From positions 1 to 64,000 of the forward strand of contig NZ_RYDV01000007.1 of assembly GCF_003971065.1 (NCBI RefSeq): a stretch of 64,000 nucleotides of DNA, read 5' to 3'. How positions within the stretch are numbered: position 1 is the stretch's first letter; each line of letters opens with the position of its first letter. The position numbers and the translations under genes are program-made. Below the pieces are notes generated by a model that saw only the letters and a program-made list of their open reading frames with translations, was not told the DNA's origin and searched no databases. The DNA is from Candidimonas sp. SYP-B2681. Lineage in GTDB: Bacteria > Pseudomonadota > Gammaproteobacteria > Burkholderiales > Burkholderiaceae_B. This document shows, piece by piece, positions 9,764-19,447 of this stretch.

Positions 9764-10634
9764 CCGCTGTAACGGTTTTCTTATCCGATTTTCTCAGACC
9801 CGACCACACGATGGCGCCGATCATCAGTACGCCGCCAAATAGTGCTCGGTTGGAAGGGTACTGGGAAAACAGTATTGCGGCGAAGAAAATGGCGTAGATG
9901 GGCTCCAGCGCGATCACAATACCCGCGCTGCGAGCCTTTAATGTCATCAGGCTGGAGACCAGTAGATAATGAGACAGGGCGGTGCAAAATACACCCAGCA
10001 ACGCGATCCATAGCCAATCGATAGCAGCGAGCCCAGTAACGGCGGGAAAAGTAAAGGGCAGCGTAAGAAAAGCGACGACCAGGTTTTCCCAAAGCGCGAC
10101 TTGTTGCGCCGGTATACGAGCCGCTGCACGACGATTGATTAGCGTAAAAACGGCGAATGCAAAACCGGATAATATCGCCCATGCAAGCCCTATGGTTGCC
10201 TCGTTCTGAAGATCGAAAGACGGCGTAACCAGTACTAGACCCACGCTTACCAAAGCCAATATAAGCCATTCTGAAATACTGATCTTCTCTTTAAAGAAAA
10301 GGCACTCACACACCGTGATGAACGCGGGAAAGCTGGCAAATCCAAGTGTCGCCACGGCGACACCAGCGATCTTTACCGCGATGAAGAAGGTGATCCAGTG
10401 CACCGCCAGCATGCCGCCAGCACCCGCCAGCACCCCGAAACTTCGGACACTGAGCCCTTGGGTCCACGATGCACCTTGATAACGAATGAAGGCGAATAGC
10501 GCGAGGACGGCGAAGCTCGCGCGCCCTGCGGTGATGACCATGGCATCAGCCTGGATCAGCTCGCCAAAGATGCCGGTCAGGCCAAAAAGAATTGCCGCGC
10601 TATGAATTGCAAAGAGGGCGCGTTGACGATTCAT
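9747..10634 (-). CDS. DMT-superfamily transporter, EamA type
   Basis: This is a 295-residue inner-membrane protein with about ten hydrophobic segments in two repeats. That is the pattern of EamA (RhaT/DMT) exporters. Each half starts with an alpha-helical AIHSAAILFGLTGIF or WAILSGFAFAVF-type segment, and the second ends with the conserved EPIYAIFFAAILF block. Substrates of such proteins are usually metabolites or amino acids and cannot be predicted here. Its stop codon lies inside the 3' end of ttuC, on the opposite strand. The start has no strong Shine-Dalgarno sequence. Confidence 0.88.
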   Translation of the reverse strand: MNRQRALFAIHSAAILFGLTGIFGELIQADAMVITAGRASFAVLALFAFIRYQGASWTQGLSVRSFGVLAGAGGMLAVHWITFFIAVKIAGVAVATLGFASFPAFITVCECLFFKEKISISEWLILALVSVGLVLVTPSFDLQNEATIGLAWAILSGFAFAVFTLINRRAAARIPAQQVALWENLVVAFLTLPFTFPAVTGLAAIDWLWIALLGVFCTALSHYLLVSSLMTLKARSAGIVIALEPIYAIFFAAILFSQYPSNRALFGGVLMIGAIVWSGLRKSDKKTVTAVNPSQ

Positions 10635-10714
10635 ATTTTCAGCTAAATGATTGCATTAAGGATCTAAACTAGGCACTATTGTCGCGCACGTAATATTTCA
10701 GCAAGGAGTCCGTT

Positions 10715-11701
10715 TTGGAAAACCAGGTCAAAGCAATACGCATCGAGAAAAATGGTGGCCCCGAAGTACTGAAACTCGTTTCGGTAGCTGTGCCGGCGCC
10801 CGAAAAAAACGAGGTAACTATACGCCAGAAAGCGGTAGGCCTGAATTTCATCGACATCTACTACAGAACAGGGCTTTATACACACCCTTTGCCTCATGGG
10901 CTGGGCTTTGAAGCCGCCGGTATCGTTGAAGCGGTAGGGGATGATGTCACGCATCTTAAAGTGGGTGACCGGGTGGCCTATGGCCAAAGTCCTTTGGGCG
11001 CTTATGCCGAGGCACGCAATGTCCCGGGGAATCGTGTCGTCAAGATTCCCAAAGGCGTCTCATTCGAAGACGCGGCGGCAATCATGCTAAAAGGTCTGAC
11101 AGTGCAGTACTTGTTCCGTCAGACGTATCGCTTGCAAGGGGGTGAAACGATTTTGTTCCATGCTGCTGCGGGCGGTGTCGGCTTGATTGCGTGCCAGTGG
11201 GCGAAAGCGTTGGGCGTAAAACTTATTGGCACGGCGTCTAGCCCCGAGAAAGCAGCATTGGCCAAAGCACATGGTGCGTGGGAAGTTATCGATTACTCTA
11301 AGGAAAATGTAGTAGAACGCGTCAACGAGCTCACGAATGGCAAGAAAGTGCCAGTTGTATACGACGGCGTAGGAAAAGACACATGGCTGACATCGCTCGA
11401 CTGTCTTGAACCACGTGGTTTGATGGTCAGCTTCGGCAATGCTTCGGGGCCCATCGACGGCGTGAATCTGGGCATACTGGCAGCGAAAGGTTCGCTCTTT
11501 GTGACCCGTCCGACGCTGGCGACCCATGTACCCACCCTGGACAAAATGAAAGCTGCTTCTGACGAGCTGTTCGGTCTGGTTGCCAAGAAGAAGATCCAGA
11601 TCACTATCGGTCAGCGTTTCGCCTTAGAAGACGCCGGCCAAGCCCAAGATGCACTGCAAGGCCGCAAGACCACAGGTGCGACCATACTTACGCTCGACTA
11701 A
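10715..11701 (+). CDS. qor: NADPH:quinone oxidoreductase (zeta-crystallin/QorA type)
   Basis: This is a zinc-free medium-chain dehydrogenase/reductase of 328 residues that would reduce quinones with NADPH in the cytoplasm. It shows the N-terminal AIRIEKNGGPEVLK, the NFIDIYYRTGLY motif typical of QOR, and the nucleotide-binding AAAGGVGLIACQWAKALG. The start is TTG at 10715 with an AAGGAG Shine-Dalgarno sequence six bases upstream, which decides the start. It is followed by two strong hairpins that separate it from the convergent fbp gene. Confidence 0.93.
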   Translation: MENQVKAIRIEKNGGPEVLKLVSVAVPAPEKNEVTIRQKAVGLNFIDIYYRTGLYTHPLPHGLGFEAAGIVEAVGDDVTHLKVGDRVAYGQSPLGAYAEARNVPGNRVVKIPKGVSFEDAAAIMLKGLTVQYLFRQTYRLQGGETILFHAAAGGVGLIACQWAKALGVKLIGTASSPEKAALAKAHGAWEVIDYSKENVVERVNELTNGKKVPVVYDGVGKDTWLTSLDCLEPRGLMVSFGNASGPIDGVNLGILAAKGSLFVTRPTLATHVPTLDKMKAASDELFGLVAKKKIQITIGQRFALEDAGQAQDALQGRKTTGATILTLD

Positions 11702-11708
11702 TTCCTGC

Positions 11709-11732
11709 CTAAGGCCAGGCATCTGGCCTTAG
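11709..11732. terminator. Perfect 10-bp hairpin after qor
   Basis: The arms ctaaggccag and ctggccttag form a perfect 10-bp stem with a 4-nt loop, 8 bp past the qor stop. Only a weak T tract follows (tattt), so efficiency as an intrinsic terminator is uncertain. It lies between convergent genes and may serve both. Confidence 0.6.
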
Positions 11733-11750
11733 TATTTCCGATGCTGGCGT

Positions 11751-11777
11751 CGGATTACCCATGTTATGGGTAATCCG
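11751..11777. terminator. Second perfect 10-bp hairpin, between qor and fbp
   Basis: The arms cggattaccc and gggtaatccg pair perfectly around a 7-nt loop. The hairpin ends 8 bp before the fbp stop codon, so for the minus-strand fbp transcript it lies just downstream of the gene. On the plus strand it is followed by a short GTTTT tract. Confidence 0.6.
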
Positions 11778-11785
11778 ATGTCGTT

Positions 11786-12808
11786 TTACAGCAGGACTTG
11801 TGCTTCCTGATGGTAGCGTTTTACCGTTTCGACTTCTTCTTTTGATCCCATTACCACGCCGATTCGTTGATGCAAGGCGGTGGGCTCCACATCCAGAATT
11901 CGCTGATTGCCGTCGATTGCGGCCCCGCCGGCTTGTTCCACGATAAAGCTCATGGGATTGGCTTCGTACATCAACCGCAATTTTCCGGCTTTCCCCGAAG
12001 GCCGCTCGTCGCGCGGGTACATAAATATGCCTCCACGCGTAAGAATGCGGTGCACGTCGGCAACCATCGAAGCGATCCACCGCATGTTGTAGTCTTTAGC
12101 CAATGGTCCCGTCTTGCCCGCCAGGCAGTCTTCGATATAGCGCTTGACCGGCGGCTCCCAGTGACGCATGTTCGACATGTTGATGGCAAACTCGGCAGTT
12201 TGCTCGGGGATCTTGATGTCTTCGTCGGTTACTACCCAAGATCCCATTTCGCGGTCAAGCGTAAAGCCCACGACTCCGGTTCCTACGGTAAGCACTAGAA
12301 TGGTTTGTGGCCCATATACCGCATAGCCAGCAGCGACCTGGCGGGCGCCAGATTGCAGGAAATCGCTTTCGTCTACATCGCGCCCTGAAGCATGGTGCGG
12401 CGCTTGCAATACCGAAAAAATGGTACCTATCGATACGTTGACATCGATATTGGACGATCCGTCGAGAGGATCAAACAACAACAGATATTCGCCCTTCGGA
12501 TAACGATTCGGTATAAGGTGGATCGTTTCCATCTCTTCAGAAGCCATGGCCGCGAGGTGGCCGCCCCATTCGTTGGCTTCCAGCAGGATTTCGTTGGACA
12601 GGACATCAAGTTTTTTCTGAACCTCGCCCTGGACGTTCTCCGTTTCGAGGCTGCCCAAGACCCCCCCAAGCGCGCCTTTACTGACCGCGTGACTAATCGC
12701 TTTGCAAGCGCGCGCCACGGTTTCAATCAGCAGGCGAACTTCTGCCGAGACGGCCTGTTTTTTTCTTTGCTGCTCGACCAGATACTGGGTCAATGTCTTA
12801 CGTTTCAT
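11786..12808 (-). CDS. fbp: Fructose-1,6-bisphosphatase class I
   Basis: Fbp hydrolyses fructose-1,6-bisphosphate in gluconeogenesis. Family blocks include [20 protein letters not shown], the metal-binding [20 protein letters not shown], and the C-terminal [18 protein letters not shown]. The start is at 12808 (340 residues), where [14 protein letters not shown] begins with an AGGAG Shine-Dalgarno sequence nine bases upstream. A longer open frame to 13015 runs within pepN and is rejected. The ATG overlaps the pepN stop (ATGA), so the two genes are translationally coupled. Confidence 0.96.
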   Translation of the reverse strand: MKRKTLTQYLVEQQRKKQAVSAEVRLLIETVARACKAISHAVSKGALGGVLGSLETENVQGEVQKKLDVLSNEILLEANEWGGHLAAMASEEMETIHLIPNRYPKGEYLLLFDPLDGSSNIDVNVSIGTIFSVLQAPHHASGRDVDESDFLQSGARQVAAGYAVYGPQTILVLTVGTGVVGFTLDREMGSWVVTDEDIKIPEQTAEFAINMSNMRHWEPPVKRYIEDCLAGKTGPLAKDYNMRWIASMVADVHRILTRGGIFMYPRDERPSGKAGKLRLMYEANPMSFIVEQAGGAAIDGNQRILDVEPTALHQRIGVVMGSKEEVETVKRYHQEAQVLL

Positions 12809-15513
12809 TTGTACTCCTGCTGTATGTTCAATGCTTTGGAAATGATTTCGGCTACATTCCGCGATAGATCGGGGTGTTGCTGTATACGTTGAAGGGCGCC
12901 TTGCATGGATTCCCGGTTCGGTGATGCAAACCGGGACCAATTGTCGAAGGTGCGTGCCAGTCTTGCGGCGATTTCGGGATTGAGCTGGTCCAAGGCAATG
13001 ACCTGATTCGCCCAAAAATCATAGCCGGCAGGTGTGTGGATGCCTTGAAGGTTATTCATGCAGAACTGGAAAATTAGCGATCGGGCGCGATTGGGATTGC
13101 GTAAGGAAAACGCGGGATGCAGCATCAGCGCTCGCACCGTATCAATCGTGGTCGCCGGCGCTGAAGCCTGCAGGGCGAACCACTTATCGATGATAAGTGG
13201 ATCTTGTTGCCACTGTTGGTAAAAGTGATCCAGCGCTTGTGAGCATTCCTCTGACGTAGAGAAATGCACTAAAACGGAAAGTCCGCCCATGCGGTCGGTC
13301 ATATTTTGTGCGCCGTAATATTGGGCCAGCGCCATGGCTTCGGCTTCTGGGTGCCCGCCCGCCATAAGGTAATGCAGGCACAGATTACGTAAGGCCCGGC
13401 GCCCAGACGACAGCGGGTCCGGTCGGTAGTCGCTTTCGTTGCTGGCGCAGCTTTCATACGTAGTAAGCCATTCAGAAGCCAATTCCTTGCCCAGTTGACG
13501 GCGTAAGTACTTGCTGGCCTGCACGACTTCCAGAGGCGTCATGGGCGCCGTTTTTTCCAACAGCTCTTTTTCGGTCGGTGGGGTAAGGATCCGTGCTTTG
13601 TAGTCATTGCTAAGCTGCGCGTCATTTAGCAGGCGGCGCCAGACATCAATAAGGTTCGATGTCAGAGTGGGCGGTCTCTGAGCAGAGAAGTCGCCCACCA
13701 GTGACAATAATTGACGCGTTGCCAATTCCTGGACGGCTTCCCAACGTGCCAAGGGGTCGCTGTCGTGTTGCGCCAGTAGGGTCAGTTCGCTGTTCGGCCG
13801 GTCGTATTCGACGATGATGGGAGCCGAAAAATTACGTAGAAGCGAGGGCACAGGTCGTTCGGGAATGCTGTGAAATTCCCAGGTGTGCTGTTCGTCCAGA
13901 AGCTCCAGCAATACGGTGTCGACCGTTGCACCATTGACCTGGATGGGCAGCGCCTTACCTTGCTGGTCCAGCAGACCTATTGCAAAAGGAATATGCAGCG
14001 GCGGCTTCTTGATCGGTGGCGATAGCAGTTTTTCTATGCCGACGGGGTCGCAACGTTGGCGTAGCGTGATCGAACACATTTTCTTGTCGGCATCGTAAGT
14101 TAATTCCACGTTGACCCTCGGCGTACCGGCCTGGCTATACCAACGGCGGAAAACATCGAGCGTCTTGCCAGGATTCTGTTGAATGTAGACCGATTCCATC
14201 GCGCTGACAAAATCATCGCACGTCACGGCAGTGCCATCGTGGCGGCGGAAATACTCGTCTACGCCTGCCTGAAATCCCGCCTCGCCAAGAAGGGTGTGCT
14301 GCATGCGTATGACCTCGGCACCTTTTTCATAAACCGTTGCCGTGTAAAAGTTGCCTATTTCCTGATAACTTTCAGGCCGTATAGGATGGGCCATAGGACC
14401 TGCATCTTCAGGAAACTGCGAAATACGCAAGGTGCTGACGTCATCAATGCGTTTAACGGCCCTTGCACTCGCGGCTTCCGGTCCGGACAAGTTGAAAGCC
14501 AGCATGTCGGCAGAGAACTCCTGATCGCGAAAGACGGTAAGCCCTTCTTTCAACGATAGCTGGAACCAGTCGCGGCAGGTAACGCGATTGCCAGTCCAGT
14601 TATGGAAGTATTCATGGCCGATGACGGCCTCAATGGCGCGATAGGCTGTATCGGTGGCAGAGTCTTTATCGGCCAGCACATAGGCGGAATTGAAAATATT
14701 CAGTCCCTTGTTCTCCATGGCGCCCATATTGAAGTCGCGTGCTGCGACCACCATAAAGCGGTCCAGATCAAGTTCCAGTTGAAAGCGCTGCTCGTCCCAT
14801 TCGACCGAGCGGACCAGACAGTCAAGGGCCCATTCCGTTTTTTTCTCGGAACCTTTGTCGCTGTATATTTGCAGTAGGGCCTCGCGTCCGCTGCTAGTCT
14901 GTATCGTTTGTTCGCGGCAGGCGAAATCGCCCGCGACCAGGGCAAACAGATAGCTTGGCTTGGGGTGAGGGTCTTCCCAAACGGCTTCGTGGCGACCATC
15001 GGGTAGATCGCTGATGCCTAATCGGTTGCCATTTGATAGTAGCAAGGGATAGCGCTTTTTATCGGCGCGCAGCGTCACGCGATAACGCGACATGACGTCG
15101 GGCCTATCGGGAAACCACGTTATCCGCCGAAACCCTTCAGCCTCGCACTGGGTAAAAAGTTTTTCGCCTGATACGTACAAGCCCATCAGGCTGGAGTTCT
15201 CGGCCGGGCGGCATCGGCTGACTATTTCGAGCGTGAAACGTGCTGTCGTCGGAAAAAGGGTCAGAAGTTCATCGTGCAACTGGAATTGCTGCGGCGTCAG
15301 GGTCTGGCCGTCGAGGACGACAGACTCCAGGTCCAGATCTTGCCCATTTAGCGTAAGCGGCAGGTTTTCATCGGTGAGTCGTTCAAACGAAAGACGGGAA
15401 TACACCACTGTCTGGGCCGGGTCGAGGTCGAATTCCAAGTCGACCTCCGGCAAACGGTAGGGGTAGGGCTCGTATTCGTGACGGGATATGGCAGCGGTTG
15501 TATCGGTAGGCAT
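12805..15513 (-). CDS. pepN: Aminopeptidase N (M1 zinc metallopeptidase)
   Basis: This 902-residue enzyme removes N-terminal amino acids from peptides in the cytoplasm. The exopeptidase motif GAMEN is at residues 264-268. The zinc motif HEYFH is at 300-304 with the third ligand E323 in [20 protein letters not shown] order. Length and the C-terminal helical domain match the PepN (E. coli-like) subfamily. It lies directly upstream of fbp with a 4-bp overlap. The first residues [19 protein letters not shown] lack any signal peptide, consistent with cytosolic location. Confidence 0.97.
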   Translation of the reverse strand: MPTDTTAAISRHEYEPYPYRLPEVDLEFDLDPAQTVVYSRLSFERLTDENLPLTLNGQDLDLESVVLDGQTLTPQQFQLHDELLTLFPTTARFTLEIVSRCRPAENSSLMGLYVSGEKLFTQCEAEGFRRITWFPDRPDVMSRYRVTLRADKKRYPLLLSNGNRLGISDLPDGRHEAVWEDPHPKPSYLFALVAGDFACREQTIQTSSGREALLQIYSDKGSEKKTEWALDCLVRSVEWDEQRFQLELDLDRFMVVAARDFNMGAMENKGLNIFNSAYVLADKDSATDTAYRAIEAVIGHEYFHNWTGNRVTCRDWFQLSLKEGLTVFRDQEFSADMLAFNLSGPEAASARAVKRIDDVSTLRISQFPEDAGPMAHPIRPESYQEIGNFYTATVYEKGAEVIRMQHTLLGEAGFQAGVDEYFRRHDGTAVTCDDFVSAMESVYIQQNPGKTLDVFRRWYSQAGTPRVNVELTYDADKKMCSITLRQRCDPVGIEKLLSPPIKKPPLHIPFAIGLLDQQGKALPIQVNGATVDTVLLELLDEQHTWEFHSIPERPVPSLLRNFSAPIIVEYDRPNSELTLLAQHDSDPLARWEAVQELATRQLLSLVGDFSAQRPPTLTSNLIDVWRRLLNDAQLSNDYKARILTPPTEKELLEKTAPMTPLEVVQASKYLRRQLGKELASEWLTTYESCASNESDYRPDPLSSGRRALRNLCLHYLMAGGHPEAEAMALAQYYGAQNMTDRMGGLSVLVHFSTSEECSQALDHFYQQWQQDPLIIDKWFALQASAPATTIDTVRALMLHPAFSLRNPNRARSLIFQFCMNNLQGIHTPAGYDFWANQVIALDQLNPEIAARLARTFDNWSRFASPNRESMQGALQRIQQHPDLSRNVAEIISKALNIQQEYK

Positions 15514-15694
15514 TTCTTAGAGCTCGTGTCCAATGATGAGTCTATTGTAGTATTTGCGCAATCCCGCGGTTTTTGTGCAGTGGATGCAACCTTTGGACTC
15601 GTCCGACGGTCTTAATTATGCGGTAATGACAAAAATTTTGCGGTAGGCCTTAACACCGATATACGGGCCCGCGTGGCGTGAAGCAGGGGGACAT

Positions 15695-16345
15695 ATGTGG
15701 CACCAAGAGAATCGTTCAAGTAGCGCATTTTTCCGTTTCGGAATGGTTTTGGCGAGCCTCTTCCTGATCGTAGGCTGCGCTTCCACCTTATCGGCGCGCG
15801 TGACGAGTTATCAGCAGTGGCCCGCGAATGTAGAGGGCCAGACCTACCGTATCGTTCCTTCGGCGAATCAAGCCAATAACTTGGAATTCGAGTCATTCGC
15901 CGATATGTTGCGGGCGTCCATCGGCCCGACAGGACTCGTCGAAGCACGGGGGGGAGAGCCGGCGCGGTTTGACGTGTTGATCAGTTACGGTAACCCCGTC
16001 AGCCAGACTTGGGTTCAGCGCTATGATGATCCGTATCTTTATGACGGTTGGGGTTTCGGCCCGGCCTTTGGTGGGTACTATGGCGGCCATGGAGGTTGGT
16101 GGGGCGGAATGTATGTAACGCCCTCAGTGCAGAATATACCCGTGGAGGTGTATAAAAACACGCTGACGGTGATTATGAAGGATAACCAAAATCATGGCAC
16201 GGAAGTATATAGATCGAGTGCCGAGAATGTCAGTACATACGATAGCCTGGCGCAAGTCATGCCTTACCTCGCTCAGGCTGTATTCGATGGATTTCCCGGA
16301 AATAACGGAGAGGTGCGCGAAATAAACTACACGCGCAATCATTGA
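15695..16345 (+). CDS. DUF4136-type lipoprotein
   Basis: This is a 216-residue predicted lipoprotein. A charged N-terminus and hydrophobic stretch lead to the lipobox LIVGC, with lipidation at C28. The following region (TYRIVPSANQANNLEFESFADMLR) and the DVLISYG segment match the DUF4136 pattern. The middle is rich in Gly, Tyr and Trp (about residues 115-145). Function is unknown. A GGGGGA Shine-Dalgarno sequence just before the ATG supports this start. It faces the H-NS gene convergently, 12 bp apart. Confidence 0.8.
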   Translation: MWHQENRSSSAFFRFGMVLASLFLIVGCASTLSARVTSYQQWPANVEGQTYRIVPSANQANNLEFESFADMLRASIGPTGLVEARGGEPARFDVLISYGNPVSQTWVQRYDDPYLYDGWGFGPAFGGYYGGHGGWWGGMYVTPSVQNIPVEVYKNTLTVIMKDNQNHGTEVYRSSAENVSTYDSLAQVMPYLAQAVFDGFPGNNGEVREINYTRNH

Positions 16346-16357
16346 TCTTTACTACGT

Positions 16358-16720
16358 CTACGTTTTAATTAAGAAGTCGTTTCTATCCCGGCCTTCTGAT
16401 TCTGCAGCGGCGATCCAACGCGGGGCTTTACCCCTTCCTGTCCAGGTGGCTCCGCTACTGGGGTCGCGATACTTAGGTGCAACGGGGCGCTTGGGTGCCG
16501 CCACAGAGACGTCACCTGAACGTGGGCTCGAATTGGTTGTTCTTGCGGTATAGGCTTCGTTGATTTCCTGTGGGCTGATATCGTATTCCCGCATGGAACG
16601 AATAATGGAATTTATTACCGGACGTCGTTGTTTGATCTGCAACGCTTGAGCTTGCTTTTGCAACCTAAGTATTTCTTTTTCAATTTTTTGTTTGAGTGCT
16701 GAATACGATTCTCGCGTCAT
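16358..16720 (-). CDS. H-NS family nucleoid protein (BpH3-like)
   Basis: This 120-residue protein is predicted to bind AT-rich DNA and silence genes. The N-terminal half (residues 5-50) is a heptad-rich oligomerisation helix. The C-terminal DNA-binding domain contains KYRDPSSGATWTGRGKAPRWI at about 83-103, the diagnostic H-NS block of beta-proteobacteria. The linker is Ser/Thr/Pro rich. It is divergent from the nitrilase-family gene with 155 bp between the starts. That spacer is AT-rich (about 16770-16870) and could itself be an H-NS target; this is inference. Confidence 0.93.
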   Translation of the reverse strand: MTRESYSALKQKIEKEILRLQKQAQALQIKQRRPVINSIIRSMREYDISPQEINEAYTARTTNSSPRSGDVSVAAPKRPVAPKYRDPSSGATWTGRGKAPRWIAAAESEGRDRNDFLIKT

Positions 16721-16875
16721 GGCTGTTCCAGGTCAGGATATTCATATAGCAGCCGAAGCCACTGGATGACTAAAAGGTGGCACTTATTTTATCGTATTGG
16801 GTTTATATAAAGCACATTGATTATCCTTGTATATTTATATTTAGCTGTATCGCTTCAATTTCTAGGCATTCATTA

Positions 16876-17700
16876 ATGGTTATGGCAACAATCAAGGAAA
16901 GTTTTCGCGTCGCAGCGATTCAAACAATTTCATCAACGCAGCTTCAGGCCAATTTACAGGACGCTGGGGATTTGATCGCCCGCGCGGTAGAACGCGGTGC
17001 CGAGCTCGTGGTGCTTCCCGAGTATTTTTGCTTTATGGGGCGAAACGATGCTGACAAACTGGGCATCAAAGAGCAAGCCGGTAGCGGCCCCATCCAAGAG
17101 TTTTTGTCTGGCCAGGCTAAACACCACGGTATTTGGCTGGTCGGTGGAACATTACCCCTTGATAACGAGGACCCTGGCCGCATCTATAACTCAACCCTGG
17201 TATACGGGCCGAGTGGCGATCGGGTTGGCCGGTATGACAAAATTCATTTGTTCGGATTCAAAAAGGGCCAGGAATCCTACGATGAATCCGTTTCCATACG
17301 AGCAGGCGAAAATGGTCCCCAAACATTTATGGCGCCATGCGGTCGGGTGGGTCTTTCCATTTGCTACGATTTACGTTTTCCGGAGTTTTTCCGCGCCATG
17401 GGCGAGGTCAACCTTATTGTGCTGCCGGCTGCCTTTACTTACACGACGGGCTCGGCGCACTGGGAAGTGCTCTTGCGCGCCCGGGCCATTGAGAATCAAT
17501 GCTATGTTCTAGCCTCAGCTCAAGGCGGAAAACATGAAAATGGTCGCCGCACATGGGGGCATTCTGTTCTAATTGATCCATGGGGCGACGTCGTTGACAG
17601 CGTTGCAGAAGGTCCTGGAGTCGCCATTGGCGACGTCAACCTTCAGCGTTTGTCCGACGTGCGCGAATCCTTGCCCGCCCTTAAACATCGCACGATGTAA
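16876..17700 (+). CDS. Carbon-nitrogen hydrolase (nitrilase superfamily, Nit/omega-amidase-like)
   Basis: From the ATG at 16876 the protein has 274 residues and a complete nitrilase-superfamily triad: E49 in VVLPEYF, K122 in RYDKIHLFG and C163 in LSICYDLRFPEF. This branch includes the Nit1/Nit2-type amidases acting on deaminated glutathione or omega-amides; the actual substrate is not deducible. The open frame extends to 16777, but the upstream residues are hydrophobic and AT-rich and precede the family N-terminus. A second ATG at 16882 is equally possible. tldD follows 24 bp later, a pairing common in beta- and gammaproteobacteria. Confidence 0.92.
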   Translation: MVMATIKESFRVAAIQTISSTQLQANLQDAGDLIARAVERGAELVVLPEYFCFMGRNDADKLGIKEQAGSGPIQEFLSGQAKHHGIWLVGGTLPLDNEDPGRIYNSTLVYGPSGDRVGRYDKIHLFGFKKGQESYDESVSIRAGENGPQTFMAPCGRVGLSICYDLRFPEFFRAMGEVNLIVLPAAFTYTTGSAHWEVLLRARAIENQCYVLASAQGGKHENGRRTWGHSVLIDPWGDVVDSVAEGPGVAIGDVNLQRLSDVRESLPALKHRTM

Positions 17701-17724
17701 TTGTCGTTGTAACGGTACTTTTTT

Positions 17725-19182
17725 ATGAAACTTGCTGATCCCGCTATTAACGCTCTCGCCACCGCCAAATCGGTCCTGCTCGACCCGTGGGGTCTGAGCG
17801 AATCCGATATGGCGCGCGCCTTAGGCGAAATATTCACACACAAGGTCGACTACGCCGATCTGTACTTTCAATATACCCGCAGCGAAGGCTGGAGCCTGGA
17901 AGAGGGCATCGTCAAAACGGGGAGCTTCTCGATCGAGCAAGGCGTTGGTGTACGCGCAATAAGTGGCGAAAAAACCGCCTTTGCTTACTCAGACACGCTT
18001 TCGCCCGATGCTTTGCTGTCATCCGCCCGCGTTGTACGCACTATTGCACGACAAGGAGCGGGTCGGCAGAAAGTGATAAGCGGGCACCCTCCCGCGGGGC
18101 ACAACCTTTATGCCGCCATTGATCCGGTCAACACGCTTTCCGCGCCTGAAAAGGTGGCCTTGCTCGAGCGTTTCGAAGCGATGGCACGCGCTGCCGACCC
18201 GCGCATTATTCAGGTAATGGCCGGACTCGGCGCCGAGTACGATGTCATTTTGGTAGCGGGTAGCGACGGGCGTCTGGCAGCTGATGTTCGCCCACTCGTG
18301 CGCCTTTCGCTGACAGTTATCGCCGAGCGCGATGGTCGTCGCGAAATGGGTCATGGGGGCGGCGGCGGACGCACGGGCCTGGCCTACTTCACCGACGATA
18401 TTTTACGTTCGTACGTGCAACGAGCCACCCACGAGGCGTTAACCAACCTCGACGCCAGGCCTGCCCCTGCGGGCGAAATGACGGTCGTACTGGGCTCGGG
18501 CTGGCCAGGCATTTTGCTACATGAAGCCGTGGGCCATGGGCTTGAAGGCGATTTCAACCGCAAGGGGTCCAGTATTTTTTCGGGCCGTATCGGTGAACGC
18601 GTAGCATCGAAGGGCGTAACGGTTATTGATGACGGTACCATCGCCGACAGGCGCGGGTCCCTGAATATCGACGACGAAGGCAACGCTACGCAGCGTAACG
18701 TCTTGATCGAAGACGGCATCTTGAAGGGCTATATGCAAGATTCCATGAACGCACGTCTGATGAAAATGCCCGTTACGGGTAATGGGCGGCGCGAGTCATA
18801 CGCCCACTTGCCTATGCCCCGCATGACTAATACCTTCATGCTTCCCGGCCACGTGCCACCGCCGGAAATCATTGCTTCTGTCAAAAAGGGCATCTATGCC
18901 GTAAATTTTGGCGGCGGCCAGGTCGATATCACCAGCGGAAAATTTGTGTTTTCCACTTCTGAAGCCTACATGATAGAAAACGGCAAGGTCACCTACCCGG
19001 TGAAGGGCGCGACGCTTATCGGCAACGGCCCCGATGCCATGAATCGAGTCAGTCTAATCGGCAACGATTTGCAGTTGGATTCAGGTGTGGGAACTTGCGG
19101 TAAAGAGGGTCAAAGCGTTCCTGTCGGGGTCGGTATGCCAACGGTCCGAATGGATGGCCTCACGGTTGGCGGCACCGCGTAG
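17725..19182 (+). CDS. tldD: Metalloprotease TldD
   Basis: TldD forms a heterodimeric zinc protease with TldE/PmbA that degrades unfolded peptides and matures certain modified peptides. The zinc motif HEAVGH (HExxxH) is at residues 266-271, inside [15 protein letters not shown]. The C-terminal [26 protein letters not shown] and [22 protein letters not shown] blocks are intact. The length of 485 residues is normal. No tldE/pmbA is present in the window, as is usual because the two genes are often unlinked. Confidence 0.97.
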   Translation: MKLADPAINALATAKSVLLDPWGLSESDMARALGEIFTHKVDYADLYFQYTRSEGWSLEEGIVKTGSFSIEQGVGVRAISGEKTAFAYSDTLSPDALLSSARVVRTIARQGAGRQKVISGHPPAGHNLYAAIDPVNTLSAPEKVALLERFEAMARAADPRIIQVMAGLGAEYDVILVAGSDGRLAADVRPLVRLSLTVIAERDGRREMGHGGGGGRTGLAYFTDDILRSYVQRATHEALTNLDARPAPAGEMTVVLGSGWPGILLHEAVGHGLEGDFNRKGSSIFSGRIGERVASKGVTVIDDGTIADRRGSLNIDDEGNATQRNVLIEDGILKGYMQDSMNARLMKMPVTGNGRRESYAHLPMPRMTNTFMLPGHVPPPEIIASVKKGIYAVNFGGGQVDITSGKFVFSTSEAYMIENGKVTYPVKGATLIGNGPDAMNRVSLIGNDLQLDSGVGTCGKEGQSVPVGVGMPTVRMDGLTVGGTA

Positions 19183-19235
19183 CTAGAGTCCACAGGGCTA
19201 AATGCATGGTTGCAACACAAGGCCCCAGATTTTTG

Positions 19236-19264
19236 TTGGCACATGGGCCGCTACGTGCTAGGAT
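19236..19264 (+). promoter_or_regulatory. Candidate sigma-70 promoter for the aroG leader
   Basis: TTGGCA (19236-19241, 5/6 match to TTGACA) is followed by exactly 17 bp and TAGGAT (19259-19264). A TG pair one base upstream makes this an extended -10. The predicted transcription start falls close to the leader ATG at 19271, and the -10 overlaps the leader's AGGA ribosome-binding site. So either the leader mRNA is nearly leaderless or the real promoter is further upstream. Confidence 0.45.
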
Positions 19265-19270
19265 TAGTCC

Positions 19271-19357
19271 ATGACTTGCGTAACGTCCTTCGCTTCCTTT
19301 TATTTTTTTACTTTTCCTAAGCCGCTGGTGGAGGAAGGGAAGCGTAGTACGCAGTAG
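19271..19357 (+). CDS. Putative Phe/Tyr-rich leader peptide of the aroG attenuator
   Basis: A 28-codon reading frame lies upstream of aroG. Residues 7-15 read F-A-S-F-Y-F-F-T-F, that is five Phe and one Tyr in nine codons, ending FFTFP. This closely resembles the E. coli pheA leader peptide, which also ends FFTFP. An AGGA lies 7 bp before the ATG. An intrinsic terminator follows at 19374-19407. A 9-nt segment inside the leader (19323-19331, cgctggtgg) can pair with the terminator's left arm (19380-19388) with one G-U pair, a candidate antiterminator. The TAG stop at 19355 lies after that segment, which differs from textbook leaders. No homology search could be run. Confidence 0.7.
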   Translation: MTCVTSFASFYFFTFPKPLVEEGKRSTQ

Positions 19358-19373
19358 CAAGAAACAAATTCCC

Positions 19374-19407
19374 AAAAAGCCGCCAGCGACGCTAGGCGGC
19401 TTTTTTT
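19374..19407 (+). terminator. Intrinsic terminator (attenuator) upstream of aroG
   Basis: AAAAAGCCGCC (19374-19384) pairs with GGCGGCTTTTT (19395-19405) and continues into a run of seven T. The loop contains a further AGC/GCT pairing. It lies after the Phe-rich leader frame and 40 bp before the aroG start, a position suited to conditional termination. It may also stop transcription coming from tldD. Confidence 0.85.
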
Positions 19408-19447
19408 GTACCGCTTGCTAAGTTGACAATTACTCTGGAGTTAAGCT

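Noticed and set aside
12809-13015. N-terminal extension of Fbp
   Set aside because: The open frame lies wholly within pepN; the Shine-Dalgarno sequence and family start place the ATG at 12808.
19423-19428. TTGACA between the terminator and aroG as a promoter
   Set aside because: At normal spacing its -10 would fall inside the aroG start region.
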